A stretch of DNA of 64,000 bases from JACVRW01 sp963826165 (GCA_963826165.1 CAWGWC010000007.1:693426-757425), one strand, 5' to 3'; shown: positions 27,035 to 36,672, counted from the first letter of the stretch. Notes: generated from the letters alone by a model not told the origin. Made by a program: numbers and translations.

Positions 27035-28793
27035 CTACGGGCGCCTCAGCGTGGCGGCACTGCCACCGCCGCGACGGGTCGGCTCGGCGGCGGCCAGCAG
27101 CCGGCCGCGCCGGCGGAACTCGATCGCCGTCACCGCGCCGATCTCCTCCATCGGCTCCCCGAACGTGTGGCCGTAGGTGTTCGCGAGCGCCTGGCCCTCG
27201 GGCGAGCGCGATGAAGGTGGGCTCCGCCGTGGTCCCGGTGTCCATGTTGCGCTCGACCGCCCGCGGCCGGCGGATCGCCTGCGGCAGAGTGGCGTTCAGG
27301 TCAAGCCGCTCCAGCAGCACCTGGAGCACCGTCCCAGGGATGGTCGAGCCGCCCGGTGAGCCGATGGCGATGTAGGGCTTGCCGTTGCGCGTGACGATCG
27401 TCGGGCTCATCGAGCTGCGCGGCCGCTTCTTGGCGTCGGCGCGGTTGGGGGCGGTGGTCGAGTCGAACTCGAAGTCGGTGAGCTCGTTGTTGAGCAGGAA
27501 CCCGTAGCCGGGGACGACGATGCCGTTGCCGCCGGTGGACTCGATGGTGAACGTGTACGACACCACCGTGCCCTTCTTGTCGGAGACGACGAGGTGGGTG
27601 GTCGACTGGCGCGGATGGGAGACGGTGGCCGATTGCCCGGCCGCCGCGCCGCCCGGATCGCCGGGCTCAACCGGGCTGGTAGCCGCCCGGGTCGGGTTGA
27701 TCAGTGCGCGCCGCTGGGCGGCGAAGCTGTCGGACAACAGCCCCCGCAGCGGCACGTCGAAGAACTCGGGGTCGGCCAGGAAGGCTGCGCGGTCGGCGTA
27801 GGCGAGGCGCTCGGACTCCAGCAGCAGGTGGAGCGCACGGGTGCGGTCCGCTGCCAGGTCGCTGTAGCCCTCGAGAATGTTGAGGACCTCGCCCACGGTG
27901 CTCCCGCCGCTGGACGGCGGTGCCATGCCCCACACGTCGAGGCCGCGGTAGCGCACGCGGGTCGGCTTACGCCGGATCGCCTCGTAGCTGCGCAGGTCGG
28001 AGCGCTCGAGCAGCCCCGGGCGCCAGACGTGGTCGGCCGTCGGGGCGATCGGAGGCTTCTGGGCGGCGGCGACGATGGCCCTCGCCAGGTCGCCGCGGTA
28101 GAAGGCCCCGGCGCCCCTGTCGGCGATCAGCTTGTAGGTGCGGGCGAGATCGCGGTTGCGCAGCCGGTAGCCGACGTCGCGCGGGGTGCCGTCCGCGTCG
28201 AGGTAGAGGGCGGCGGTGGACGGAACGTCGTCGAACCACGGGACGGCGTCCTCGGTCTGGGAGACGAAGGTCTCGTCGACGGCGAAGCCCCGGCGCGCGG
28301 TGCGGATACCGGGCCCGAGGGTCTTCTTCAGCGACCAGGTCCCGTAGCCGTCGAGCGCTCTCTCCCAGCCGGCAACCGTCCCGGGCACGCCGGCCGACAG
28401 CCCGCTCCAGCGCGCCGGGTCGAACTCCAGCGGCGTGCCGTTCTCGATGAACGAGTCCGGACGCATCGCCGCCGGCGACTCCTCGCGTGAGTCGATGGTC
28501 GTGACCTTCCCGCCCGGAGTGCGGATGACCATGAACCCGCCACCGCCGATCCCGCACGAGTATGGCTCGGTCACGCCAAGTACGGCGGCCGCGGCCACCG
28601 CGGCGTCGACCGCGTTGCCGCCCCGGCGCAGCGTCCGGATGGCGGCCTTGGTGCCCTTCACGTCCACCGTGGCGGCGGCACCGTCGCGGCCGGCGGCGGT
28701 CGCCTGCTTGGTGATGCCCGTCTGGGCCCCGGCTGTCGCTGGCGCCACGAGAACGACGGCCACGACAGCGGTAAGGACTAGGCGGGCGATCAC
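27035..28793 (-). CDS. ggt: Gamma-glutamyltranspeptidase, apparent frameshift near C-terminus
   Basis: An exported Ntn-hydrolase that cleaves glutathione and gamma-glutamyl bonds. It has a signal peptide (residues 1-23), CGIGGGGFMVI, and the autoprocessing/nucleophile site QSTTHLVV with Thr398, followed by the small subunit (GGNGIVVPGYGFLLNNELTDF, IGSPGGSTIPGTVLQVLLE). After TAEPTFIA (nt about 27205) the assembled frame turns into Arg-rich nonsense and runs into the VOC gene. One base fewer restores SPEGQALANTYGHTFGEPM and a TAG at 27035, 12 bases before the VOC start, giving about 585 aa. An indel error is likely. Confidence 0.85.
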
Positions 28794-28833
28794 TCCAGGG
28801 GGCCTACCCGGGCTCGCCTAGGGATAAGCGCCT

Positions 28834-28876
28834 GCTCGGAACGAACTGCATGTATCTCATGCAGAACGTTCCGAGC
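28834..28876 (-). terminator. Long two-part hairpin after rplL
   Basis: GCTCGGAACG pairs with CGTTCCGAGC (10 bp), then a symmetric AA/AA internal loop, then CTGCATG with CATGCAG (7 bp) around TATCT. It lies 14 bases beyond the rplL stop and before ggt. There is no U-tract on either strand, so it may be an intrinsic terminator of low efficiency, a processing site or a protein-binding palindrome. Confidence 0.55.
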
Positions 28877-28889
28877 GCGGCGTTCAGGC

Positions 28890-29270
28890 CTACTTCAGCT
28901 CGACGCTGGCGCCGGCCTCCTCGAGCTCGCCCTTGAGCTTGTCGCCCTCCTCGCGGTCCACGCCCTCGCGGATCGGCTTGGGAGCCTCGTCCACGAGCGC
29001 CTTGGCCTCCTTGAGGCCGAGACCGGTGGCGGCGCGCACGACCTTGATCACCTGGATCTTCTTGTCGCCGGCACCGGTCAGGACGACGTCCACGGTGGAC
29101 GACTCCTCCTCCTCCGCGGCACCATCGCCGGCGGCAGCGCCGGCCGGGGCAGCGGCGGCGACCGCAGTCGCGGACACGCCGAACTCTTCCTCGAGCGCCT
29201 TGATCAGCTCAGACAGCTCGAGTACGGACATCTTCTTGATCTCTTCGATCAGTTCAGTTGCAGTGGCCAT
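28890..29270 (-). CDS. rplL: Ribosomal protein L7/L12
   Basis: L7/L12 forms the mobile stalk that recruits translational GTPases. The 126-aa product has the N-terminal dimerisation helix region, an Ala/Gly hinge near residues 38-55, and the C-terminal domain with KIQVIKVVRAATGLGLKEAK and ALVDEAPKPIREG. It follows rplJ, whose restored stop lies ten bases upstream. Confidence 0.97.
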   Translation of the reverse strand: MATATELIEEIKKMSVLELSELIKALEEEFGVSATAVAAAAPAGAAAGDGAAEEEESSTVDVVLTGAGDKKIQVIKVVRAATGLGLKEAKALVDEAPKPIREGVDREEGDKLKGELEEAGASVELK

Positions 29271-29279
29271 GGGCCCTCC

Positions 29280-30019
29280 TTACTCCTTCTCTTCGCCCTC
29301 GGAGGGCGCTTCAGTCGTGTCACTTGCATCGCCCTCGGAGGCGTCCCCCGTGGGGGCCTCGTCGGCAGGCTCGGATTCATCGGCGGATGCGTCCGCCTCC
29401 GGCTCGGCGGGCTCGGCCTCGGCCGGCTCGGCGGCGGCCTCCGGCTCTGCAGCGGCCTCGGCCTCGCCGGCTCGGCGGCGGGCGCACCCCCCACCGGCAC
29501 CATCCCCTCGTCGGCGATCTGCTTCAGCTGGATCGCCAGGCCGGAGATGAGCGCGTTCAGGCCTCGCACCAGGCCGGTGATCGGCGAGGCGATGACCCCG
29601 ACGAGCTGGCCGTGGAGCACATCGAGCGCCGGGAGTCGCGAGAGCTCGGTGAGCTGCTCCACCGTCAGCGGCTCGCCGCTCATCACGCCGCCCTTGAACC
29701 CGAGCATCCCGTGCTCGCGGTTGAACTGGGCGAGCGCCTTGGCCGCCAGGGCCACGTCGCCGTCGGCGGCCACGAAGGTGAACGCGGTCGGGCCCTCGAG
29801 GACCGGCTTGAGGGTGTCGGCGCCGGCCTCGTCGGCCGCCCGCACAGTCAGGGTGTTCTTGACCACCCGGAAGCGAGCACCGGCTTCGTTGAGCCGGGTG
29901 CGCAGCTCGGCCGCCTGGGGCACCGAGATGCCGCGGTAGTCGACGGCGAAGACCGCCTCCGATTCCTTGATCTGGGCGGCCACCTCCTCGATGACCGCTG
30001 CCTTCTGGTCTCTGTCCAT
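29280..30019 (-). CDS. rplJ: Ribosomal protein L10, apparent frameshift in acidic tail
   Basis: L10 anchors the L7/L12 stalk. Residues 1-175 are normal (AVFAVDYRGISVPQAAELRT, GPTAFTFVAADGDVALAAKA, LIKQ-type C-terminal helix). Near nt 29470 the assembled frame becomes Pro/Arg-rich and overruns rplL to 29249. Adding one base there restores an acidic Glu/Ala/Pro tail ending TTEAPSEGEEKE with TAA at 29280, ten bases before rplL, giving about 246 aa. The tail matches the acidic extensions of other r-proteins here, so a missing base is the likely explanation. Confidence 0.92.
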
Positions 30020-30162
30020 GTCGTTCCGTTCTCTCGAATCAAATGAGCCCGCACGCAGGCGGGCTCACGGAACGAACCGGATCGGGACCGGTCCTGCTCT
30101 GCTCGCTCCACCTGTCCCGGACTTACGGTCGCCGGGGGTCTCGGGCGGAAAGCTTTGAAGGG
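30020..30162 (-). promoter_or_regulatory. Ribosomal L10 leader with attenuator-like hairpin
   Basis: The 143-base gap between rplA and rplJ has the layout of an L10 leader RNA, the site where L10(L12)4 autoregulates rplJL. A GC-rich paired region with a GACAGGTGG-like segment is followed by a perfect 8-bp hairpin (GAGCCCGC/GCGGGCTC, 30045-30066) and a T-rich stretch before the rplJ start. The hairpin is seen; the L10 binding role is inferred from position. Confidence 0.6.
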
Positions 30163-30885
30163 TCAGGCTACCGCGACCGTCTCCTCCACGATCCCGCGCG
30201 TGCGCGAGGGGTCGATCTTGATGCCGGGGCTCGCGCTCGTTGTGAGCGTCACCGTCTGCAGGTAGCGGCCCTTGGCGGACGCCGGCTTGGCCTTCAGGAT
30301 CTCGTCCAGCAGCGCCGCATAGTTCTCGAGCAGCACCTGGCCGTCGAAGCTGAGCTTGCCGATCGGCAGATGCACGATCGCGTGGCGGTCCGTGCGGTAC
30401 TCGATCTTGCCCGCCTTCGACTCCGACACCGCCTTGGCCACGTCCATCGTGACCGTGCCCACCTTCGGGTTGGGCATCTTGCCCTGCGGCCCGAGGACGC
30501 GGCCGAGCTTGCCCACCACCGGCATCATGTCCGGGGTGGCGATGGCCACGTCGAAGTCGGTCCAGCCGCCCTCGACCCGCTCGGAGAGATCCTCGGCGCC
30601 CACAACGTCCGCGCCGGCCTCCTCGGCCTCGCGGGCCTTGTCGCCACGAGCGAACACGGCCACGGTCATCTCCTTGCCGAGCCCGTGCGGGAGGGAGATG
30701 GTGCCGCGCAGCTGCTGGTCGGCGTGGCGCACGTTGAGGCCGGTGCGGATGTGCACCTCCACGGTCTCGTCGTACTTGGCCGCCTCGAACTCCTTGAGGA
30801 TCTCCACCGCCTCGTTGGGCGGGTAGAGGTGCTCGCGGTCGACCTTCTCGAGGTTGTTGCGATAGCGCTTGCCGTGCTTGGCCAT
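30163..30885 (-). CDS. rplA: Ribosomal protein L1
   Basis: L1 forms the mobile L1 stalk that guides E-site tRNA release. The 240-aa product runs from MAKHGKRYRNNLEKVDREHL to the C-terminus GIVEETVAVA, with the L1 signature GKLGRVLGPQGKMPNPKVGT. The frame is open upstream to 31536, but the ATG at 30885, three bases after rplK, gives the family length. Confidence 0.97.
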   Translation of the reverse strand: MAKHGKRYRNNLEKVDREHLYPPNEAVEILKEFEAAKYDETVEVHIRTGLNVRHADQQLRGTISLPHGLGKEMTVAVFARGDKAREAEEAGADVVGAEDLSERVEGGWTDFDVAIATPDMMPVVGKLGRVLGPQGKMPNPKVGTVTMDVAKAVSESKAGKIEYRTDRHAIVHLPIGKLSFDGQVLLENYAALLDEILKAKPASAKGRYLQTVTLTTSASPGIKIDPSRTRGIVEETVAVA

Positions 30886-30887
30886 GG

Positions 30888-31310
30888 CTAGCGGACGTCC
30901 ACGCCCATCGAGCGCGCGGTGCCCTCGATGATCTTGGCCGCCTGGTCGATGTCGTGCGCGTTGAGGTCGGGCATCTTCTGCTCGGCGATCGCGCGCACCT
31001 GGGCCTGCGAGATCGTGCCGACCTTGTTGCGGTTGGGCTCGCCCGAGCCCTTGTCGAGGCCGATGGCCTGCTTGATCAGCACCGCCGCGGGCGGCGTCTT
31101 GGTGATGAAGGTGAACGAGCGGTCCTCGAAGACCGTGATCTCCACCGGGATGATCGTGCCGGTGTCCTGCTGGGTCTGGGCGTTGAACGCCTTGCAGAAC
31201 TCCATGATGTTCACGCCGTGCTGGCCCAGCGCAGGACCGACCGGCGGAGCCGGGTTGGCCTGTCCGCCGGGGACCTGCAGCTTGATGAGAGTCAGAACCT
31301 TGCGAGCCAT
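30888..31310 (-). CDS. rplK: Ribosomal protein L11
   Basis: L11 forms the GTPase-associated region and the thiostrepton site with 23S rRNA. The 140-aa product has the Pro-rich N-terminal QVPGGQANPAPPVGPALGQH and the C-terminal NKVGTISQAQVRAIAEQKMP, both typical. It lies two bases after nusG. Confidence 0.98.
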   Translation of the reverse strand: MARKVLTLIKLQVPGGQANPAPPVGPALGQHGVNIMEFCKAFNAQTQQDTGTIIPVEITVFEDRSFTFITKTPPAAVLIKQAIGLDKGSGEPNRNKVGTISQAQVRAIAEQKMPDLNAHDIDQAAKIIEGTARSMGVDVR

Positions 31311-31312
31311 GC

Positions 31313-31834
31313 TTAGACCTTCTTGACCTGGTCGAACCCGACCTCCACCGGCGTCTCCCGGCCGAAGATCGAGACGAGCACCTTGAGCTTAGCTGCGTCC
31401 TCGTTGATCTCTGAGATCTCGCCGGAGAAGTCCGAGAGCGGCCCGGAGACCACCTTGACGGTCTCGCCCATCGAGAACTGAGCGCGGGTGCGCGGGCGCT
31501 CGGCGGTCTCGCGGTGGAGCAGCCGATCGACCTCACCCTGGTTGAGCGGCACCGGGTTGTTGGAGGCGCCGACGAAGCCCGTGACCCCCGGGGTGTTCTT
31601 GACGAGCGACCACGAATCGTCGGTGAGGTTCATGTTCACGAGCAGGTAGCCGGGCATGGTCCGCTGCTCCTTGGTCAGCTTCTGGCCGTCCTTCATCTCC
31701 TGCACCTGCTCGGTGGGGATGACGATCTGGCGAATGGCGTTCTCCTGGCCGAGCGAGATGCGTCGGTGCTCAAGGTTCTGCTTGACCTTGTTCTCGTGAC
31801 CGGAGTAAGTGTTGACTGCGTACCAGCGAAACAT
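31313..31834 (-). CDS. nusG: Transcription elongation/antitermination factor NusG
   Basis: NusG binds RNA polymerase and couples transcription to Rho or the ribosome. The 173-aa product starts MFRWYAVNTYSGHENKVKQN (NGN domain) and contains PGYLLVNMNL, then a KOW domain (GETVKVVSGPLSDFSGEISE). The frame is open 41 codons upstream, but the ATG at 31834 overlaps the secE stop as ATGA and is the family start. Confidence 0.97.
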   Translation of the reverse strand: MFRWYAVNTYSGHENKVKQNLEHRRISLGQENAIRQIVIPTEQVQEMKDGQKLTKEQRTMPGYLLVNMNLTDDSWSLVKNTPGVTGFVGASNNPVPLNQGEVDRLLHRETAERPRTRAQFSMGETVKVVSGPLSDFSGEISEINEDAAKLKVLVSIFGRETPVEVGFDQVKKV

Positions 31835-32466
31835 CAGAGGATTGCCTTGATCAGTTCGGAGAAAATGGCGTCCAGCAGGCCCAGGTAGCCGCCGGCGATG
31901 AGGACAAAGCCGAGCACAACGCCCGTGAGCGTGATGAGGGCCTGGCGATTCGGCCACTGCACCCTCTGGAGCTCGGCCCAGACTGCAATGAGGAACTGTA
32001 TTACGCGCGGGCGGTGCTTGTGGCGCTCGGCCTCATCTGCCCCGCGCCGTCCCTTGACCGCGTAGCCGCCCTCGCCCTCGCCGGCGAGCTCGCGCTCCAT
32101 CTCGAGCTCTTCCTCGATCTCCTCCTCGGTGAGGTGATCGTCGGCGTCGACCTCCCAGTCCTCGATCTCGCGAATCGCCTCGTCCTCGGTGGCGGGCGTG
32201 TCTCGGTCGAGCAGGCCGCGTTCGCCATCGAGCACCTGGTCGGAGCGGCCCTCGTTCTCGGGCGGGGCACCCGCGGCCAGGCCCGGGTCGATTCCGGGAA
32301 TGCCGAGCACGCGGTCCTGAGGGACTCCCTGGTCGGTCGGCTGCTCATCCGGCTCGGTCCGCTCCGGCGGGTCGCTGCGCTCGGCCGAGCCGCCGCTCTC
32401 GCCGGCTAGGCGACGGGCACGGCGGTCGGCCTGGCGCTGCTTCGCGCGTTGACGATCTCTCGCCAC
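31834..32466 (-). CDS. secE: Preprotein translocase subunit SecE with long acidic N-terminal region
   Basis: SecE clamps SecY in the translocon. The C-terminal 65 residues are a typical single-TM bacterial SecE (FLIAVWAELQRVQWPNRQAL, then the membrane helix LITLTGVVLGFVLIAGGYLG). The preceding 140 or so residues are highly charged (for example EEEIEEELEMERELAGEGEG) and have no counterpart in typical 60-120 aa SecE proteins. I chose GTG 32466, the first start after the rpmG stop. A shorter product from an internal start is possible, but no ATG lies close to the SecE core. Confidence 0.85.
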   Translation of the reverse strand: MARDRQRAKQRQADRRARRLAGESGGSAERSDPPERTEPDEQPTDQGVPQDRVLGIPGIDPGLAAGAPPENEGRSDQVLDGERGLLDRDTPATEDEAIREIEDWEVDADDHLTEEEIEEELEMERELAGEGEGGYAVKGRRGADEAERHKHRPRVIQFLIAVWAELQRVQWPNRQALITLTGVVLGFVLIAGGYLGLLDAIFSELIKAIL

Positions 32467-32470
32467 GGGT

Positions 32471-32635
32471 CTAGCGGGTTTCCTTGTGAGGCGTGTGCTT
32501 GCCGCACCAGCGGCAGTACTTGCGAAACTCAACCCGGTCCGGGTTGTTCCGCTTCGACTTTTCGGTTTGGTAGTTGCGCCGCTTGCACTCCTCGCACGCG
32601 AGGGTGACGGCGATTCGGACGTCTCCGCGAGCCAT
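32471..32635 (-). CDS. rpmG: Ribosomal protein L33
   Basis: The 54-aa L33 starts at ATG 32635 (MARGDVRIAVTLACEECKRR) and has two CxxC pairs (CEEC and CRWC), the zinc-binding form. It heads the rpmG-secE-nusG-rplK-rplA run, as in many bacteria. Thirteen extra upstream codons in the open frame are not family-like. Confidence 0.96.
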   Translation of the reverse strand: MARGDVRIAVTLACEECKRRNYQTEKSKRNNPDRVEFRKYCRWCGKHTPHKETR

Positions 32636-32768
32636 GGCTCCTGCAAAAGGTTTGGCGTGGGCGGCCGGAGGCACACGGAACTACCGCGGCCGGCCGCGAG
32701 GACGAGAGAAGTCTAGCGAGCAAGCAGGGGATTGCCGGGGGCGCTTACAGGTGCGAGACTCGGACGTG

Positions 32769-33185
32769 ATGGACTCGCCCCAGGAGCTCGTGGCCGACCG
32801 GTCGCTCGAGGTCCCTTCCCGGAACCTCGAGTGCATCAGGCAGGCGTGGGCGGTCTTCGAGGACGCCGGGGCCGAGGCGTGCATGGAGGTGCTGCTGGGC
32901 TTCGCGCACCCCGACGTGGAGTCGCGGCCCTACTCCGCCGAGGGAACCGTCCTGCACGGGAAGAGCGAGATACGCGCCTTCATCGAGCGGTCGGCGGACG
33001 ACGGGACGCGAATCGAAGCGCGAGCCCAGAGCTTCGAGGAGTCTGGCAGCAGCGTGATCGTGCGCGGCTCGATCCGCGTGTGCCACGGCGACGGCTCCTT
33101 CGCCGAGACAAAGGTCCGCTGGCATCACGACTTCGAGGATGGCCTCATCAAATCGATGGGCTGGGAACCGCGCGCGGGCGACTGA
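32769..33185 (+). CDS. NTF2-like (SnoaL-type) protein
   Basis: A 138-aa protein with the cone-fold NTF2 pattern: an N-terminal helix (CIRQAWAVFEDAGAEACMEV), FAHPDVESRP, a conserved HGKSEIRAFIE turn and a C-terminal WHHDFEDGLI strand. Such proteins can be isomerases, cyclases or binding proteins, and the substrate is unknown. The start is uncertain: ATG 32769 is preferred because upstream codons lie in the rpmG promoter area. Its 3' end overlaps the convergent gene. Confidence 0.6.
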   Translation: MDSPQELVADRSLEVPSRNLECIRQAWAVFEDAGAEACMEVLLGFAHPDVESRPYSAEGTVLHGKSEIRAFIERSADDGTRIEARAQSFEESGSSVIVRGSIRVCHGDGSFAETKVRWHHDFEDGLIKSMGWEPRAGD

Positions 33186-33615
33186 CGAACCAGCCTCTCC
33201 GTACGAAGCGCCGCTGACAGAGCCGCCGTGCGCGGCGCTCCATCGCTTTGAACAGGCCGTCGCCGTGAGTCCAGCCCAGCAGGTGTCCCCACTCGTGAGC
33301 GTGAAGCCGGCACCGGGTCAGTCGATCCATCGCGAGCCACTCCGGCCAGCTCAGGAACATCCTGGGTCCGCCGAGGTCGGCGCAGGCGGCGATCCGTCCC
33401 GCCGGCAGCGTGTGGGCCGGATCGCAGTAGCGGGCCATCTCGTCGCCGGAGTGCGCCCACGTGTACACGACCGGAGGCGCGTGCCCCCAGACGCGCTCCG
33501 ACACGCGCTCGTAGTCGGCGAGGGTCCCCGCGCTCGCCCCTGCTGGAGCCAGCGTTAACAGGGCCAGCCCCAATCCGACGGCCTTCGCGCGACGTGGGCG
33601 GTCTCGACCAAGCAC
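33148..33615 (-). CDS. Exported putative metzincin-type zinc protease
   Basis: A 155-aa protein with a signal peptide (AVGLGLALLTLAPAGASA) and the extended zinc motif HEWGHLLGWTH (residues 107-117), which matches HExxHxxGxxH, the metzincin signature. Four or more Cys in the mature part could form disulfides (YCDPAH, ACADLGG, RCRLHAH, LCQRRF). The catalytic Glu and three His are all present. It is unusually small for a metzincin, about 125 residues when mature. The function is inferred from the motif only. Confidence 0.65.
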   Translation of the reverse strand: MLGRDRPRRAKAVGLGLALLTLAPAGASAGTLADYERVSERVWGHAPPVVYTWAHSGDEMARYCDPAHTLPAGRIAACADLGGPRMFLSWPEWLAMDRLTRCRLHAHEWGHLLGWTHGDGLFKAMERRARRLCQRRFVRRGWFVSRPRAVPSPSI

Positions 33616-33690
33616 GATCGAACCGCGAGCCTGACCGCCGCGTCGGCCGGATCGAGCCGTCTGCCACGACCGCCTGCTTTAGTGCCGGTC

Positions 33691-34092
33691 ATGAAGCGGG
33701 CGATCCTCACCCTCACAGTGACTCTCACTGCCGTGGCGATCGGCTGCGGCGGCGGCGAGAGCGACGAGGACCAGGTGAGGGGGACGATCGAGGACTTCGC
33801 GGCAGCGAACGTCGACAAGGATTGGTCCGGCGCCTGCGACCAGCTCACCGACGAGGCCAAGAAGGCGCTGTCGGACGCCGGCGAGCTGTTCGGCGGCAAG
33901 GGCTGCGCCGGAGTACTGAAAGCGGCCATCTCTCAGCTCAGCCCCGCCGAGCTCAAGAAGGAGTTCGGGGACCTGAAGATCAGCAACGTCAAGGTCGACG
34001 GCGACAACGCGACGGTCAAGGTCAACGGCGAGAACGTCCGGGTGGTCAAGCAGGGCGAAGCCTGGCTGCTGGACTTCAACCCGACGGGCTGA
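33691..34092 (+). CDS. Small lipoprotein, NTF2/DUF4878-like
   Basis: A 133-aa product from ATG 33691 with a lipoprotein signal peptide ending in the lipobox AIGC (MKRAILTLTVTLTAVAIGCG). The mature domain (EDFAAANVDKDWSGACDQLT, VKVNGENVRVVKQGEAWLLD) resembles small NTF2-like or DUF4878 lipoproteins of actinobacteria. The role is unknown, probably on the outer face of the membrane. Confidence 0.65.
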   Translation: MKRAILTLTVTLTAVAIGCGGGESDEDQVRGTIEDFAAANVDKDWSGACDQLTDEAKKALSDAGELFGGKGCAGVLKAAISQLSPAELKKEFGDLKISNVKVDGDNATVKVNGENVRVVKQGEAWLLDFNPTG

Positions 34093-34110
34093 GCCCCGAA
34101 GCCCGCCCTC

Positions 34111-34743
34111 TCAGCGACGCTCGCGCTGCGACGGCCCGACGTGCTTGGCCAGCCAGCGCACCAGCGGCTGGGTGCTCTCCAACTCCGAGCGGATCCGCTT
34201 GTCGGCGGCGGGCTTGTGGATCCACGGCTTCAGCTCATGCCGGCGGTACACGGCCAGCTCCTTCATGCGCAGCCGCTCGATCCGCGGATGGTCCACCGGG
34301 TAGCCCTTCGGTGCCCGCTTGAGCGCAGGCGGCGCAGGCTCCAACCCACCTTCAGCGGCCACGCCGAGCGCTCTCTCGAACGCCGCGGCGCGGCGACCGT
34401 CGTCGATCGCCGCCCGGTAGCGCTCGAGCTGGTCAGAGGCCGGCGCGTGTAGTCCGCCCGCTACAAGCAGACCGTCGAGCGACAGCTCCACGTAGTAGCC
34501 GCCTCCGCCGCCGTAGCCGATCGCCAGACCGAACTGCTCCTTGATCGGCGGCCGCATGTGAAAGCGGGTGTCGTGGTAGGGACGGAACAGGTGCGGCTCA
34601 CCGAAGGCGCTGAGCTGCGCGGCCAGCTCGCGTGCCGGCTCGACCAGGTAGGAGTCGTACCGGCCGCGGTTGGCCTTGAACCAGTCGCGGTCGTTGTTCT
34701 GCTCAAGCTCCCGGAGGAAGTCGATTGCCTCGGGCGGCCACAC
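34111..34743 (-). CDS. DUF2461-family protein
   Basis: A 210-aa product (GTG start) with the DUF2461 pattern: FLRELEQNNDRDWFKANRGR at the N-terminus, RPYHDTRFHMRPPIKEQFGL in the middle and LKRAPKGYPVDHPRIERLRM near the C-terminus. The biochemical function is unknown. It is immediately followed upstream by tRNA-Thr on the same strand. Confidence 0.8.
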   Translation of the reverse strand: MWPPEAIDFLRELEQNNDRDWFKANRGRYDSYLVEPARELAAQLSAFGEPHLFRPYHDTRFHMRPPIKEQFGLAIGYGGGGGYYVELSLDGLLVAGGLHAPASDQLERYRAAIDDGRRAAAFERALGVAAEGGLEPAPPALKRAPKGYPVDHPRIERLRMKELAVYRRHELKPWIHKPAADKRIRSELESTQPLVRWLAKHVGPSQRERR

Positions 34744-34750
34744 GGTGAAG

Positions 34751-34823
34751 AGCCGACGAGGGGACTCGAACCCCTGACCCCCTCCTTACCATGGAGGTGC
34801 TCTACCAGCTGAGCTACGTCGGC
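34751..34823 (-). tRNA. tRNA-Thr (anticodon GGT)
   Basis: The minus strand folds into a complete cloverleaf. Acceptor GCCGACG pairs with CGTCGGC, the D arm is GCTC/GAGC, the anticodon stem is CCTCC/GGAGG with loop ATGGTAA (anticodon GGT), and the T arm is AGGGG-TTCGAGT-CCCCT. CCA is not encoded. It is close to rpmG-secE, as tRNA-Thr often is. Confidence 0.95.
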
Positions 34824-34834
34824 GGGTCTTGCAG

Positions 34835-34916
34835 TGGGGGGAGCAGGATTCGAACCTGCGTAGGCGGTGCCACGTGGTTTACAGCCACGCTCCTTTAGCC
34901 ACTCGGACATCCCCCC
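34835..34916 (-). tRNA. tRNA-Tyr (anticodon GTA)
   Basis: A class II tRNA on the minus strand. Acceptor GGGGGGA pairs with TCCCCCC, the anticodon stem is CGTGG/CCACG with loop CTGTAAA (anticodon GTA), there is a long variable arm, and the T arm is GCAGG-TTCGAAT-CCTGC. CCA is not encoded. It lies 11 bases upstream of tRNA-Thr, so the two are probably cotranscribed. Confidence 0.95.
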
Positions 34917-34943
34917 GGGTGGAGAGGCGATGATAGACGCCGC

Positions 34944-35517
34944 GTGGAGGTCCGTCGCCTGTCTGAGTCCGACTACCCAGCGGCCGCCCGCGTCATCACC
35001 GACGCCCTCCTCGACGACCCCGGCTGGCTCGCCGTCGGCCCCGATCACCGAGCCCACCGGCACGCCGTGGCGCTGCGCTATCACCGCGTCGCCCTGAGCG
35101 TCACCCACCGGTACGGCGGCCCGATCTACGGCGCGTTCGGGCCCGGCGAACGGCTCGCCGGCGTGGCCGCCACCTTCGCCGCCGGCCTCTATCCGCCGCC
35201 GGCCTGGACCATCGCCAAGTTCGTGCCGGGCTTCCTGCTCGCCGGGCCGGCGCCGATCGTGCGCGGCCTGCGCTTCTCGTCCATCCAGGACGCAGGACAC
35301 CCCGAGGAGGAGCACGTCTTCCTCTGGTTTCTGGCCGTCGACCCCGGGCAGCAGCGAAGGGGTGCGGGCCGCGCCCTCCTCGCGCGCGTGTTCGAGGACG
35401 CGGCCGCGCCCGTCTACCTCGACACGAGCAACCCGGCCAACGTTCCCTACTACGCGAGCTTCGGCTTCGAGGAGACCGGGCGCGCGCCGCTCCCACGTGG
35501 CGGCGGCACCCTTTGGT

Positions 35518-35534
<17 letters not shown>
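34944..35534 (+). CDS. GNAT-family N-acetyltransferase
   Basis: A 196-aa GNAT fold protein (GTG start). The acetyl-CoA-binding motif A reads FLAVDPGQQRRGAGRALL (near residue 135), and the late motif is YLDTSNPANVPYYASFGFEE, typical of small-molecule or peptide acetyltransferases. The substrate is unknown. The end overlaps the convergent sigma-factor gene by 17 bases. Confidence 0.85.

Positions 35535-36672
<1,138 letters not shown>

Noticed and set aside
30163..31536. 457-codon frame suggesting an extended L1
   Set aside because: The upstream 217 codons are antisense-like, Arg/Ser-rich, and overlap rplK and nusG; normal L1 starts at 30885.
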